Positions 40,248 through 50,399 are shown, numbered from the stretch's first letter. The stretch: 64,000 nt of DNA from Symbiodinium natans (GCA_905221605.1 CAJNDS010000435.1:805730-869729); one strand, 5' to 3'. Numbers and translations: made by a program. Notes: generated by a model not told the origin, from the letters alone.

Positions 40248-40301
40248 AAGGCCTTGTATCGAGCACTACCTAGGAAGTCACTTCCTGGAGCTGCCATTTA
40301 A
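40248..40301 (+). CDS. candidate terminal exon
   Basis: Preceded by gtttttgactcccttgcag. Frame KALYRALPRKSLPGAAI then TAA. Good polypyrimidine tract. Confidence 0.45.
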   Translation, partial: KALYRALPRKSLPGAAI

Positions 40302-40314
40302 GTTTGGTGCCCAG

Positions 40315-40389
40315 GGTCGCCTATTGGGTTTGTTGGCCTGCGGCAAAGCCCTTGGATTGCCGAAGCCTCTCCAGTTTCTGCATTTTTGA
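40315..40389 (+). CDS. candidate exon ending in a stop
   Basis: After gtttggtgcccag. Open frame GRLLGLLACGKALGLPKPLQ then FLHF and TGA. Confidence 0.3.
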   Translation, partial: GRLLGLLACGKALGLPKPLQFLHF

Positions 40390-40547
40390 GAGCCCTAAAA
40401 CTCTGAACCCTAAAGCCGAAAAAACTCAAACAACAGCCCTCAACGAAACCCTCCCTGCGCTCGGATCCAGCACGAACGGGGTCCTGTTCGGGACGTGGTC
40501 CTGAGCTTTGCGGGTTGAGAGCTTCAGATAGGGTTTAGGGTTCATTA

Positions 40548-40720
40548 CAGTTGCAGAACCCTTCAAGTCAGACCTCTGCGCAAAGAAGCCTTAAGACCTA
40601 ACCTTGCTGCCCGTATATACTCAAATCCCCCATGAAACAGTTGCAGAACCCTTCAAGTCAGACCTCAAGCCTTAAGACCTAACCTTGCTGCCCGTAAACA
40701 CTCAAACCCCCCCATGAAAC
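40548..40720. repeat. 90-bp direct duplication
   Basis: Two copies starting cagttgcagaacccttcaag, including gccttaagacctaacc, period 90 bp, with a small indel between copies. Confidence 0.9.
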
Positions 40721-40839
40721 CCGAATCCTTGGACCTTCATGAACCTCAGACTTCGAATCCCATATCCTATAGACCCTAAAACCCAAAACCCCAAAGCCAT
40801 CTAGGCCCTAAATCCTAAAATTCTAAAGCCCTAAAACCC

Positions 40840-40935
40840 AAAAACCCTAAACCCCCTAAACCCCCCAAAAAACCCTAAACCCCCTAAAACCCTAAAGCCG
40901 CAAACCGTAAAACCCTAAACCCTGAGCCCTAAACC
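40840..40935. repeat. CCCTAAA-type degenerate array
   Basis: Variants CCCTAAAA, CCCCCTAAA and CCCAAAAA mixed with perfect units, left of the island 40954-41023. Confidence 0.85.
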
Positions 40936-40953
40936 CTGAATCCGAAGCCGCAG

Positions 40954-41023
40954 GTGCGTGAGCCTCTTCGACGATGGCAGGCCCCTCGTCTCGCTCGACG
41001 CCATGCCGGGAGCTTGGCGTTGG
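40954..41023 (+). CDS. candidate exon between mirror arrays
   Basis: After gaagccgcag. Open frame CVSLFDDGRPLVSLDAMPGA then W, followed by TTTAGGG repeats (41036-41100). Confidence 0.4.
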
Positions 41024-41318
41024 GTTGGGGGGGCTTAGGGTTTAGGGTTCAGGGTTTAGGGCTTAGGGTTTAGGGTTTAGGGTTTAAGGTTTAGGGTTAG
41101 AGTTGAGACGGTTTAGGGTTTACGGTTGGACTAGTTTGTGGCTTAGAGTTTCCCCAACCCTTAACCCGACCCAGTCGTTGTCTTCTGTTCCTTCGCCGCA
41201 ATGCCCTTTGGGCCTTTACCATGATTGATATTTACAAGAACATCATTATAATATAGGATATATATATACTCTAATCCCCAACACCCATCAACCTAAAACT
41301 CAAGACCTTTTGGACAAG

Positions 41319-41386
41319 CATTGTCCGAGGCTCTATGTGCACACCAAGAGGATCGAGGATCGAGCCTGGCCCTTGTTGCTTACCAG
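41319..41386 (+). CDS. candidate exon
   Basis: After cttttggacaag. Open frame HCPRLYVHTKRIEDRAWPLL then LT, ending at ACCAG. Confidence 0.4.
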
Positions 41387-41612
41387 TCAGGGCTTAGGGT
41401 GCAGGGCTTAGGGTTTAGGGTTTAGGGTGTTTCTGGAGGTTATAGTTGTCTTGTTTTTTACCCGAAACTGCACTTGGGTGTTTAGGTCACCCTTAAATTA
41501 AACATTCCTGGGGCAGAGCCACCCTCAACCCTAAACTTGAGTTTCCTGTTGAGAGAAGGGAGGCTTTGAAAGCGCTCCATAAACCCGAGAGCCCCCTGGG
41601 GCAACCCGTAAG

Positions 41613-41679
41613 TGCTACACAAAGCGCTTGGCCTTCCGACTTTTCAAAGCTGCCGAACCCCTGGCCCTAGATTCAGGGG
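41613..41679 (+). CDS. candidate exon
   Basis: After caacccgtaag. Open frame CYTKRLAFRLFKAAEPLALD then SG, followed by GGTTGGG. Another + frame is open but less balanced. Confidence 0.35.
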
Positions 41680-41746
41680 TTGGGGGTTTGGGGCTTGTGG
41701 TTTCGGGTTAGGGTTTAGGGTTTGGCCCGGTTTGGCCTTACACAAG

Positions 41747-41797
41747 GGTCTCAACTTCATCAAGCGCAGTTCGGACAACTGTCCTGGGCTTGCGTGA
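41747..41797 (+). CDS. candidate terminal exon
   Basis: After ccttacacaag. Frame GLNFIKRSSDNCPGLA then TGA. 41800-42040 holds CCCTGAA-type repeats only. Confidence 0.35.
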   Translation, partial: GLNFIKRSSDNCPGLA

Positions 41798-42042
41798 TGG
41801 AGGCTGGTAAGCGAGGGTATAGGGTACAGTTTTTCTATGCCCTGCATTTCTCCACCCTGAACCCTGAACTCTGAACCCCGAACCAAACTCTATCCACTCG
41901 CAACTTAACCCTGAACCCACTTAACCCTTGCCCCTTGACCCTCTCAACACCTTAACCCTAACCCTGAACCCCAACCTTTAAACATTAACCCTGACTGAGT
42001 CCTGAACCCTGAACCCCCTAAACCCTAAAACCCCACACCCAG

Positions 42043-42120
42043 GTGGCAGCGCTCCACACTGGGTCTGGACCAGGCCTTGCTGCGTACAAGGGTGCCGGGG
42101 GCCCTACATGTGTACAAGGG
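42043..42120 (+). CDS. candidate exon
   Basis: After ccccacacccag. Two frames are open; one reads WQRSTLGLDQALLRTRVPGA then LHVYKGW. TTTAGGG array follows. Confidence 0.35.
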
Positions 42121-42149
42121 ATGGGTTTAGGGTTTAGGGTTTAGGGTTT

Positions 42150-42247
42150 CTACCAGGATGGGCTATTGGACCCTATACCCCCTTAAAAAAGGGGCCTTTA
42201 TGGGGCTGTTTCTGGGGGTTATAGGGCCTAAGAGCCCATCCTGGTAG
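42150..42247. mobile_element. MITE-like element, family E
   Basis: Termini ctaccaggatgggct and agcccatcctggtag are perfect 15-bp inverted repeats, and the match extends inward (cctatacc / gttatagg). About 98 bp, non-coding, inside a telomere-like spacer. Confidence 0.85.
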
Positions 42248-42473
42248 GGCCCATGAGTGAGGGGTCTTGGGTTCAGGGTTCCTCGCTCCAAACCCGCCTG
42301 AACCCTAAACTTAAACTAAACGTTCAGGGGAGCTAGGGATCGCGGGGACAGGGGGCCCTTCCCTCCTCCTCCCTCCCCTCCCCCCTTCAAAGCCCCAAAA
42401 CAAGAAACAGAAAGAATGAGCGAGAGAGAGAGAGAGAGAGAGAACCAGCCCGGCTTAAGCTTCAAGTTTTCAG

Positions 42474-42556
42474 GAGCCTGGTGAACTTATTCCGCGAAGA
42501 GGTCAGAAGAGGTCCCGAATACCTCCCCCCCGATCAACCTTTCTTGACTTGGGGTT
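42474..42556 (+). CDS. candidate exon
   Basis: After cttcaagttttcag. Open frame SLVNLFREEVRRGPEYLPPD then QPFLT. A (GA)n tract lies upstream; a 123-codon opposite-strand ORF overlaps. Confidence 0.4.
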
Positions 42557-42843
42557 GGTGAGGGTTGAGGGGCCAGAGGGTGGGGTCTCTGGCAGAACCC
42601 TAAATCCAAAACCATCCCCGTGAACCGAACACATACGGGGTTTGGGGATTTGAGGCACTGGGGATGGCCCTGACACGGTTTTCTTGGGGCCCTTGCATGG
42701 AGTTGAAGGCTGTTGGAGGATGGGTTGCGGGTTAAGGGTTTAGGGAGCAGCACTTGGAGGTTCGGGGTGATAAGCTGGGTTTGAAGCAGGAAAGCTTCAG
42801 TTAGAGCTAGCCACAACTTCCTTCCCTGAGTTGGGACGTTTGT

Positions 42844-42888
42844 GACCCGACCCTGCATCTACGCACATCTGAACCCAATCGCCCCGAG
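42844..42888 (+). CDS. candidate exon with GTAAGG donor
   Basis: Ends CCCCGAG|GTAAGG. Frame DPTLHLRTSEPNRPE. The acceptor is unclear. Confidence 0.35.
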
Positions 42889-43474
42889 GTAAGGAATCTT
42901 CCTCGACTCGTAGCAGGTACCCTCAACCCTCAACCCTAAACCCTGGATCCAAGGGCCTTTGCAGTCTCTGGGTACCTCCAATTGGTCCTCCTAAGCTATT
43001 GCAGGAGCGAATATATAGAATCTTCATAGTTATAGTATAGACTGCCCACAATGCCCACTCCATTTTAGTCTAGGTATGGGGTTTGTGGGTTCTAGTCCTA
43101 ACACGTCGGCTGCCACAGCAACGCTTTCGAGAACAACGGTCCTAAACCTGAAGCCTTAACCCCAAACCCGAAGCCCCAAACCCTAAACCCGAAACCCTAA
43201 ACCTCACTTTGAGAAACCCGGGCTCGGTTGCACTCAAGATGTTTGAGCTTAGATCCCGAAGCCATATGCCTCGGTTTCCTGTTTACAAGGGGTATGTACT
43301 GGTCCCCCCATTTCAGGAGTTTTCACTGTAGTATGTAGAGATATACCCGAGTTCCTGAGCCCATTGGGGTATATAAGGGGTATATAAGGCCTGCCAATTT
43401 GTTAAAGGTATAGAGTATAGTATGTAGAGGTATTACAGTGTGTATAGTCCGTTATATCAGGCTTCCCAACTCAG

Positions 43475-43550
43475 GGCCCATATCGTGCGGCCACGTAACG
43501 ACCCTAAGAAACTTTTGGCAGACTCTATTAAACACCCGCAAGCGAAGTGA
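43475..43550 (+). CDS. candidate exon ending in a stop
   Basis: After cttcccaactcag. Open frame AHIVRPRNDPKKLLADSIKH then PQAK and TGA. A 90-codon opposite-strand ORF overlaps. Confidence 0.35.
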
Positions 43551-43631
43551 GGCTCTCTGACCCAATGCTCTGCCGATGGGCAAGGTGCGACGTGTGACGC
43601 GTTCAGGGCTAGTTTTTTCAAGAGTCCCCAG

Positions 43632-43679
43632 GGTCTTTTGACTGCACGGATCTTCATGCTGTTATGGAATTTCGGGAAG
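43632..43679 (+). CDS. candidate exon, canonical on both sides
   Basis: Between ttttttcaagagtccccag and CGGGAAG|GTAAGG. Exactly 16 codons: GLLTARIFMLLWNFGK. One of the best small exon calls. Confidence 0.5.
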
Positions 43680-43848
43680 GTAAGGACTGATTTGCCAAAG
43701 ATGAGCCCCAAGCCCCATTTTAAGATCAAGCTGTTTATTCGTCTTCTTTTTTTGCGCTTAGGGCCAGTGGTTTAGGGTGCTTGATACGGAAGAGGGATGG
43801 AGTAGTGCAAGCCCCAAACTTAGACTCGAATGTGACTGGCCTGGGCAG

Positions 43849-43891
43849 GCACGATCTCACCGCCGAGTCACCACTGAGACCATTTCACTCA
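43849..43891 (+). CDS. candidate exon
   Basis: After tggcctgggcag. Frame ARSHRRVTTETISLS. Confidence 0.3.
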
Positions 43892-43912
43892 GTTGCACCG
43901 GGCTTCTTGTTA

Positions 43913-43976
43913 AGGGGTCCCTATATACCTAAGGAGCCCCCAAGTAACCCCTAAGGTCCCTTATAAGGGTCCCTCC
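43913..43976. mobile_element. MITE-like element, family F, copy 2 (short)
   Basis: Read in reverse it matches the left half of 38335-38472: ggagggacccttataaggga, then the tagggg(t)(t/g)actt block. Confidence 0.5.
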
Positions 43977-44090
43977 TTTAGCATCTTGATTCTTGGTTCT
44001 GGTGTGGGGATCCAGGGTTTAAGACCGGGGTGAAGTGTGCAGGGCTGTACGGGAAAGCTGCATCGGATAGACTGCCCTCTTAAAGTCTAG

Positions 44091-44248
44091 CAACCAAAAC
44101 ATCTGGGCCCCAAGAACCTGCACTTTGAAGTCATACCTCCAGTGAGGCGTCCGAGCCTGAAAAATCTCAAGATCGAACCCTTTTGCCCCAAGAGACCTCG
44201 GACCCTAGAGCATCTTGAACCAAGCGGGAGTTCTCGAATTTTCTTTCA
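44091..44248 (+). CDS. candidate exon, ~52 codons
   Basis: After cttaaagtctag. Open frame QPKHLGPKNLHFEVIPPVRR, PSLKNLKIEPFCPKRPRTLE, HLEPSGSSRIFFQ; basic. Confidence 0.4.
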
Positions 44249-44982
44249 GGTTTTGAGGTTAGCCTATGAAGCCCGCCGGGGCTTCTAGGGTCTATGGGTC
44301 TAGGGGAGTATGCGCTCTGGAGCACCCCGTTCCCCTATGTACGGAAACTATAGAGAGCAGCCCACAGTTTAAAAAAGACGAAATCACCGGGGCAGCCCAT
44401 AGTCTCCCTAAACTGCCGAAACCCTAAACCCCCTAGACCCTGCAAACTCCGGAAGCCCTAAACCCTAAACTCCCCAAATGCTAAGCCCTAAACTCTCTAA
44501 GCCCTCAATCCTAAACCTCCCGAAACAAGACAACCTCCCATAGAGCACAGGCCGGCCTGAGGGTTGACGGAGTTTAGGGTTAAGGACGTTAGGGTTAAGA
44601 CTTTAGGGTTTAGGGTTTAGGGTTCAGGGCCAACGAAGCCCGGAATCCCTGAGACCCTAAGACCCAAAACCCCCTAGAGCCCTATAATATAACTTTATAA
44701 ACCCTGAAGCCCTCGAAGCCCAAAGACCAGAAACCCCTAAAAGCCCTCAGTTGTTTAACTTTTGTTTCGGCGGAGGGCCTGGACACATGTCTCTCTCTAC
44801 CCTCGAAGAAGCACACGAAGCGAGACGAAAGCCCTAAAACTTAAAGCCACATCAGCCCTGAACGCAGCAAAATCCCAACGAACCCCTGAGGCCCTTGAGC
44901 CCCTAAACCCAAAACCCTAAGCCCAAAGCCCCAAACCCCAAAACCCCTAAACCCTGAAACCCTAAAACCCCTAGGAGCCCAG

Positions 44983-45050
44983 TTCCTATTGAAGTGTTTC
45001 TTGGCACTTCGGGCCTTCCAGCGGGCGCCGTGTGGAGTTCAAGAGTCTGA
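44983..45050 (+). CDS. candidate exon
   Basis: After ctaggagcccag. Open frame FLLKCFLALRAFQRAPCGVQ then ES. Confidence 0.35.
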
Positions 45051-45507
45051 GAGTTTTTTCTGTTTTGTTTGGGGGGGGGGAGGGGGAGGTTGTAGGGTTT
45101 TAGGGTTTAGGGTCCTATGCTTTTAGGGTTTTAAGGTTTCGGGGTTTAGGGCTCGGGGAATGCAGCTTGGGGTTTGGAAGCTCAGGGTCTATAGTGTTCA
45201 AGTCTAGATCTTGAGCACGCAGGTGAAGCAAGTACTAGTAATGCTTTTGTGCATGTGCATCATACGTGTTGTCTTTGTCTCTATATTAAGGTGCCTTTTG
45301 GGGTTACTATTAGAAGTCGGCCCCTAACATTTAGGGTACCCAAGAAGGGACCACTATTTTGGATACTGACCATGTATAGGCATGTTTCCAGGGTTTTCAT
45401 AGGGAGGACATGTCGAGTTCAAAGGTCAAGTTCAATTGGAATCATAAGTTGAACATGCGTGCCATAAAGCGCCTGCTCTGTGTAGAGTTGTTTCACTGCT
45501 TTCTCAG

Positions 45508-45618
45508 CATCCAGCTTGGGAATACCCGTTTGCACCTCTGCGACACAAACGTGTCGCAGATAAGTTCGTTCAATTCAGGACGCCTCACGCAGCACACCGC
45601 CTTCCACAAAGACGAAAC
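45508..45618 (+). CDS. candidate exon, 37 codons
   Basis: Preceded by ttgtttcactgctttctcag. Open frame HPAWEYPFAPLRHKRVADKF, VQFRTPHAAHRLPQRRN. Confidence 0.45.
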
Positions 45619-45753
45619 CCCAACCTTCAACCCCAACCCCCTCAAAACCCCACTTGAGCTTGAATCCGCGACTCCAAACCCTTAGCCCCTAAACCCTAAC
45701 CCCTAAACCCTATAAGCCTAAACCCTAATCCCTTAGTGTATCCAGCAGTCCAG

Positions 45754-45799
45754 GAGAGTAGTCTGCGGCCTCGCTGCCGCGAGCTTCGTACGCATGTAG
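45754..45799 (+). CDS. candidate exon
   Basis: Between tccagcagtccag and CATGTAG|GTAGAG. Frame ESSLRPRCRELRTHV. Confidence 0.35.
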
Positions 45800-46011
45800 G
45801 TAGAGAGCTGTGCAAAAGAGGACGCAGGGCCTGGGGCTTTGGTGTTCAGGACATTCGGCCCCAAACCCTGCAAACCCTTCAAACCCTACAAACCCTGCAA
45901 ACCCTGCAAACCCCACAAACCCTACCAACCCTACAAACCCTATAGACCCTAAACACCCTACAAACCCTACACTCCTACAAACCCTTGCAACCCTAAATCC
46001 TAAACCCTCAG

Positions 46012-46049
46012 GACGGGGCCAAGGAGTCCATGTTTGGGATTTACGGGGT
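46012..46049 (+). CDS. candidate short exon
   Basis: After CCCTAAACCCTCAG. Frame DGAKESMFGIYG then GGTCAAG. Could belong with RRM-like exon 46814, since AKxSMFGI-like strings occur before RRM halves; this is speculative. Confidence 0.35.
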
Positions 46050-46230
46050 CAAGGGCTTAGGGTCTAGGGTTTAGGGATACCCGCCCTCTCCCCCCACCAC
46101 CCTAGGAAACCTTAGAAAAACCCATACACTGAAAAGCCCTGGGAGCTAGAGCTCCCACAAGCCCTAAAATGCCCCAAGTCCTCCGCAGTAGTTATCTGGT
46201 AGTTTTTTTGAATGACAAAGCCACGAAACA

Positions 46231-46308
46231 TACAAAGAGGCCCCCCCCCTAGTTACAAGTAGAGTTCTAAAACTATAGTTAGTATATAGTAGGGGATCCC
46301 TCCTGGTA
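46231..46308. mobile_element. MITE-like element, family A, copy 5 (deleted interior)
   Basis: Starts tacaaagaggcccccccc, ends agtaggggatccctcctgg. It lies exactly between two candidate exons (46188-46230 SSYLVVFLNDKATK; 46316-46418 VVERLAGRVQVFLSCDLALD), as an intron would. Confidence 0.55.
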
Positions 46309-46315
46309 TTTTTTT

Positions 46316-46418
46316 GTGGTTGAAAGACTTGCCGGACGAGTTCAGGTATTTTTGAGCTGCGATCTAGCTTTGGACATCGTGAACTGCAAGCCTACGTACA
46401 ATCGTGCAGAGTTTCGGG
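46316..46418 (+). CDS. candidate exon
   Basis: Directly after the family A copy. Open frame VVERLAGRVQVFLSCDLALD then IVNCKPTYNRAEFR. Confidence 0.4.
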
Positions 46419-46439
46419 TTTAGGGGCTGTATGTTTGTC

Positions 46440-46790
46440 CGTCCGTCTGTCTCTCTCTATCTCCCTCTCTGTCTCTCTTGCTGTCGGTGTCCTTGTTTTT
46501 GTTTTTTTTCTCTCTCTCTCTCTCTCTCTCTCTCCCTCCTTGTCAGACGCTGTGACTACATGTGTCTAGACACTTTAGCAGGAGTCGGTTATTGCGTGGA
46601 TGCATTGTATAGTTATATATATATATATATTTATATTTATATTTATACGTTTATTTATAAGAAAATTAAATTTAAATTGATATTTATAATTATAACTATA
46701 GTTATATATATATATATATTGATATTGATATTTATATTTCTATTTATATTTATGTTTATATTCATTTGTTTCTATCCATATTTATAGATG
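46440..46790. repeat. CT, TA and TTTATAT microsatellites
   Basis: (CT)n at 46510-46535, then about 180 bp of TATATA/TTTATATTTATA. The 127-codon ORF here is low-complexity. Confidence 0.9.
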
Positions 46791-46813
46791 TTTTGCCTTG
46801 ACAATCTCATCAG

Positions 46814-46948
46814 GCTTGTTACAAGTACTTGCCTGTGGACCACCCTCCGTGGCCATACTCTCTTCTGGGCTCGAACAGCCGGGGCTGCGCAGCCTTCGTG
46901 CAGTTCGAGGCGCAGTGTGGCGCAGAGGGCGTACTGGGAATTCATGGG
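46814..46948 (+). CDS. candidate exon, RRM-like (RNP1) fragment
   Basis: After gacaatctcatcag. Open for 45 codons: ACYKYLPVDHPPWPYSLLGS, NSRGCAAFVQFEAQCGAEGV, LGIHG. RGCAAFVQFE followed by AxxxxxGVLGIHG resembles RNP1 plus helix 2 of an RNA-recognition motif. Confidence 0.5.
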
Positions 46949-47276
46949 GGTTTAGAGTTGATAGGGTTCGGGGTTCAGGGTTCAGGGTTTAGGTTTGAGG
47001 TTGAGGTTCTCGGGTTCGGGGTTTAGGGTTTATTTAGGGTTAAGGGCTAAAGGTTCAGGGTTCAGTGATCTCCGCTAGAACGAGCCACGAGTCCAGAATC
47101 ACACCAAACCCTCCAACCTTAAACCCCAAACCCTATACCCTCAACCCCAAACCCCCAAAACCTCTAACCCCAAACCCCAAACCCTGCACCGTATGCTTGT
47201 AACCTTAAACCCTATACCCCCTGTACGCTAAACCCTAAACCCTAAACCTCCCCCCCTCCTTTTCCTCTTCTCCCAG

Positions 47277-47339
47277 GGAGAGGCAGCCGGCGAAGATGAC
47301 TGCCGAGAAGACGGGAGATGGCAAGGGTCGGGAGTCCAA
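47277..47339 (+). CDS. candidate exon with possible start codon
   Basis: Preceded by cccctccttttcctcttctcccag. From ATG 47296 it reads MTAEKTGDGKGRESK, then AAG|GATTTT (GA donor). 47340-47630 is telomere-derived. Confidence 0.4.
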
Positions 47340-47998
47340 GGATTTTCGGGGTGTTAGTGTTTTTGGGTTTCTGTGTTTTAGGGTTTTAGTGTTTTTGTCT
47401 GTACGGGTTTCGGGTATTAGGGTTTTAGTGCTTTAGGGTTTTAGCGCTTGAGGGTGTAGGGTTTTTGAGGCTTAAACATGGTTTAGGCTTTTTAGGTTTT
47501 TTGGGTTATTTGTCGGTTTGTTCTGGGTTTTGTTGCTTTTCTAAAAGATGTGTTAGGCTTTCTAGGGTTTTTGGAGTTTTAGGTTTCAGGGATTACAAAG
47601 CTTCATAAGGGCTTATAGGAGCAGGGCTTATACAAGGCTTTGAGGTTTGCGGCAGAGACCCATTGTGAAACCCCGAGGCAGGTTAGGGTTTTAGGATGTT
47701 CATTGTTTGGGTTGTTGAGGGTTCGGGGTGCTAGGGCATTAGGAGATAAGAGCTGCACCGTGGGCCTTGTTCGTGTCTGGACTTCCCGGAGGTTTTCAGA
47801 CCAGCCGTTGAGCATGCTTCAGGGTGTAGGGGTTTAGCGTGTTTACGGGGGGGGGGGGGGGGGGGGATTGTTTTAGAGACTGGGGTAGAGGGTTCAGGGC
47901 TTCGTTAGCCCCAAACCCCGAACCCTAAACTGCACAGGGTCTGGGGAAGGGCCTGACGTGTGAGGTGTTTTGGGTGTCGTTTTTTTTCCCCTGTCAAG

Positions 47999-48054
47999 AT
48001 CGCACAATCCAAGCTCAAACTGGTATCCTACTCGCCGTTTGCCGATATCCTAGT
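47999..48054 (+). CDS. candidate exon
   Basis: Preceded by tcgttttttttcccctgtcaag. Open frame IAQSKLKLVSYSPFADIL. Confidence 0.4.
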
Positions 48055-48154
48055 TGTGTTTCTGATCTCTTCTTAGAAATCTCAAACTAATAAAACCTTC
48101 AGGGTTTAGGGTTTAGGGATCAGGGTGTTGGGGTTAGGGCTTTTACTGAATATT

Positions 48155-48285
48155 TCGAAAAGTTGAACTGCGCCAAGGCCAGCCGACCGCCAAAAAGGGC
48201 GGCAAGGAGATCGGGACTTGATTCCAATCATTGGCAGCCCTACGACCCTAAACGGTTGCCACTTCTGCTGGGTCTAGAATTCAGG
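48155..48285 (+). CDS. candidate exon, frame ambiguous
   Basis: Open frame KLNCAKASRPPKRAARRSGL then DSNHWQPYDPKRLPLLLGLE. A second frame reads KVELRQGQPTAKKGGKEIGT then stops. Confidence 0.35.
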
Positions 48286-48566
48286 GTTTAGGGTCTAGTT
48301 TTAGGGCCTAGGCTTTATGAGGTTTAGGAGTTTTGGGTTCATGGTTTAGGGTTTAATTAGGGAGGGCAGGTTTGTGTTGTTGCCACCCGTGCATTCCCAA
48401 TAGTACCGTCCATTTCCATTTTGAGGCCAAACCCTTCTTTCCATGGCCGTTCTGCCGTCAACAGCCCCAGGCTTCTTAAGGTTTAGGGTATGACGGTTTT
48501 TTCTCGACCTATCCCCTCATGCCCCACTCACTTCCAGCCCTAAACGCGAAACCCAAACCCCACACC

Positions 48567-48652
48567 CCAAGCGAGTTGTTTGTGGTCTTGGCCTCGAGTC
48601 CTGGAATGAGGATTTGTGGTTCAGGGCTCTTGTTTGGCTCGAGGACTAGTGA
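48567..48652 (+). CDS. candidate exon ending in a stop
   Basis: Open frame KRVVCGLGLESWNEDLWFRA then LVWLED and TAG. Confidence 0.35.
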
Positions 48653-48984
48653 CTAGTAGGTCTTTTAGGGTTTGACAGGGCTTCATAGGGTTTAGAGGGT
48701 CTATAGGGTTGATTGGGTTTATAGTAGGGCAGAATGGGGCTTGTAGGGTTTGTAGAGTTTATAGGAAAGCCTGGGATGTGGATGCATCGTCATGCATTGG
48801 ATGTCCAAAAAAGCTTCAAATCGAGTCGAGAAGCCCCACAGCCCAAAACTCCAAAACCTTCAATTTCTCAGGCGCCCGAAATCCCTGGAAACAGCCACAA
48901 TCCCTACAGGCGCATATATACCCTGCCTGGACCCGAAACCCTAAACCCCACCATTACAGTGTAGGCTTCGGGGTGTGGGATTTA

Positions 48985-49053
48985 AAAGCGTTGACAAAGG
49001 AGCCCTTCATGCAGCAATTCGAGCTCAAGGCCTCTTTCGTTGCAGGGGGTTAG
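48985..49053 (+). CDS. candidate exon
   Basis: Open frame KALTKEPFMQQFELKASFVA then GG and TAG, or ending GTTGCAG before telomere-like DNA. Confidence 0.4.
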   Translation, partial: KALTKEPFMQQFELKASFVAGG

Positions 49054-49497
49054 GGGCAGTAGGGTTTTGGGTCTTTGGGTCTGGTTTTGTTGTTGTTTTC
49101 TTGTCTTTGGGGGGGTTGGTTCTTTGCTGCCCTCAGAAGTAGGAGCGCCAGCAGAGTGCATAGGGTTTAGGGTTCAGGGTTTAAGGTTCAGGGTAACTTG
49201 TCAGAGCTTTGGAGGATTGGGAGCTTTGGGGCTTGGGCGTATGGACTTCAGGTTCAGGGGCTTGATTTCGCGGGTGGGGGTGTATGAAGGATACATACCA
49301 AACCCGCACAGGGTACCTCCCTCGTTCTCTCTTGCTAAAGAAGGCTCCCAGATATTGGGGGGCGAACGTCGGCACCTGACGGCCCTACAACCCTAAACCC
49401 CCAAACCCTAAACCCGAAACCCCAAGCCTTGAACCACAGAAAACCCAAACCTTAAACCCCAACCCTGAAGCCCTTAAAGCCCCCGAGCCCACCGCAG

Positions 49498-49593
49498 GAC
49501 GTGTATCCCCACTTCTGCGACCGGAAGACCAAGCTGCTCCCCTTGGCCGATGTTCCGTACGTCCTGCGGGCCATGGGCCAGCTGGCCGCAGAT
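49498..49593 (+). CDS. candidate exon, EF-hand/calmodulin-like helix
   Basis: Between cgagcccaccgcag and GCAGAT|GTTGTG. Exactly 32 codons: DVYPHFCDRKTKLLPLADVP then YVLRAMGQLAAD. The LPLADVPYVLRAMGQ string resembles the F-helix region of calmodulin and light-chain EF-hands (xxLxxVLRxLGxxPT). The Ca-binding loop itself is not in this exon. Confidence 0.5.
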
Positions 49594-50038
49594 GTTGTGC
49601 TTACTTGCTGCTTGAGACATTGAGGGATTATGTATATAATGGATATGTATATATATATATATATGTATATATTATATGTATCATTTGTTTACTATTTTTT
49701 TTGTGGTGGGGGGTTAGGGTCTCGGGCAAGTCGAGGGTTATCGATGCAGGTGGAGCTTTCAAGACTTCATGCCCCTATACCATGCGAATGCACTCTCCGA
49801 ACGAGGCTCGCACTCCGGATCCGAACCCCTTCATCTCAAATGCCCTTACACGTCCCAAACCTGAACGCCGAAACCTGGGCACAAACCCTATGCGGCCTAT
49901 ATGGTCACTTCTCTAAGATTGGGTCCCTTTTGGGTCCTTTATCAAAAGGCGGCCCCTATAGTATGTAGGGTACCCCAAAAAAGGGGTACCCTAAATACGG
50001 GGACCACAATTTTGAGAACCCGCGCCGGATCGACAAGG

Positions 50039-50087
50039 CCTGACCATCTACAGCGAGGAGGAGAAGAGCATCCGGGAGCAGGCCCTG
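50039..50087 (+). CDS. candidate exon ending at a type C element
   Basis: After ggatcgacaag. Open frame LTIYSEEEKSIREQAL, ending CCCTG|GCTGG, the GC donor formed by element 50089-50163. It could follow exon 49498 in one gene. Confidence 0.4.
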
Positions 50088-50088
50088 G

Positions 50089-50163
50089 CTGGTTCTTGGG
50101 GAATGTACGGCCCTATATAATCCCATAAAGGGTATATATAGGGCCCTCATTTCTAAGAACCAG
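50089..50163. mobile_element. MITE-like element, family C, copy 2
   Basis: Left ctggttcttggggaatg and right cctcatttctaagaaccag, with ggccctatata / tatatagggccc as inner inverted repeat. Confidence 0.7.
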
Positions 50164-50284
50164 GGCCCTTAAGAACTCTCCGGCTTACTTTGGGAGCTTT
50201 AGAGATTGCATATATTGCATGGAAGGGCAGACTGAGTGGCTGAGTGGGGTAGTTCCTTGTCAACCCCTTCCTTCTTCTGCGGAG

Positions 50285-50332
50285 ATGACGGAGGTGTGGG
50301 GGTCCTGGAAGTTCTTTGCTAGTTGGTCATGG
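50285..50332 (+). CDS. candidate exon with ATG
   Basis: Preceded by accccttccttcttctgcggag. Frame MTEVWGSWKFFASWSW, then TTTAGGG repeats. Confidence 0.35.
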
Positions 50333-50399
50333 TTTAGGGTTTAGTCTTTAGGGTTTAGGGTTGCTAGTTGCTGCTAGTTTGTGGGTTTGGGGCTTTCAG

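Noticed and set aside
43457-43729. 90-codon - strand ORF
   Set aside because: Overlaps a + strand exon with canonical acceptor and GTAAGG donor (43632-43679).
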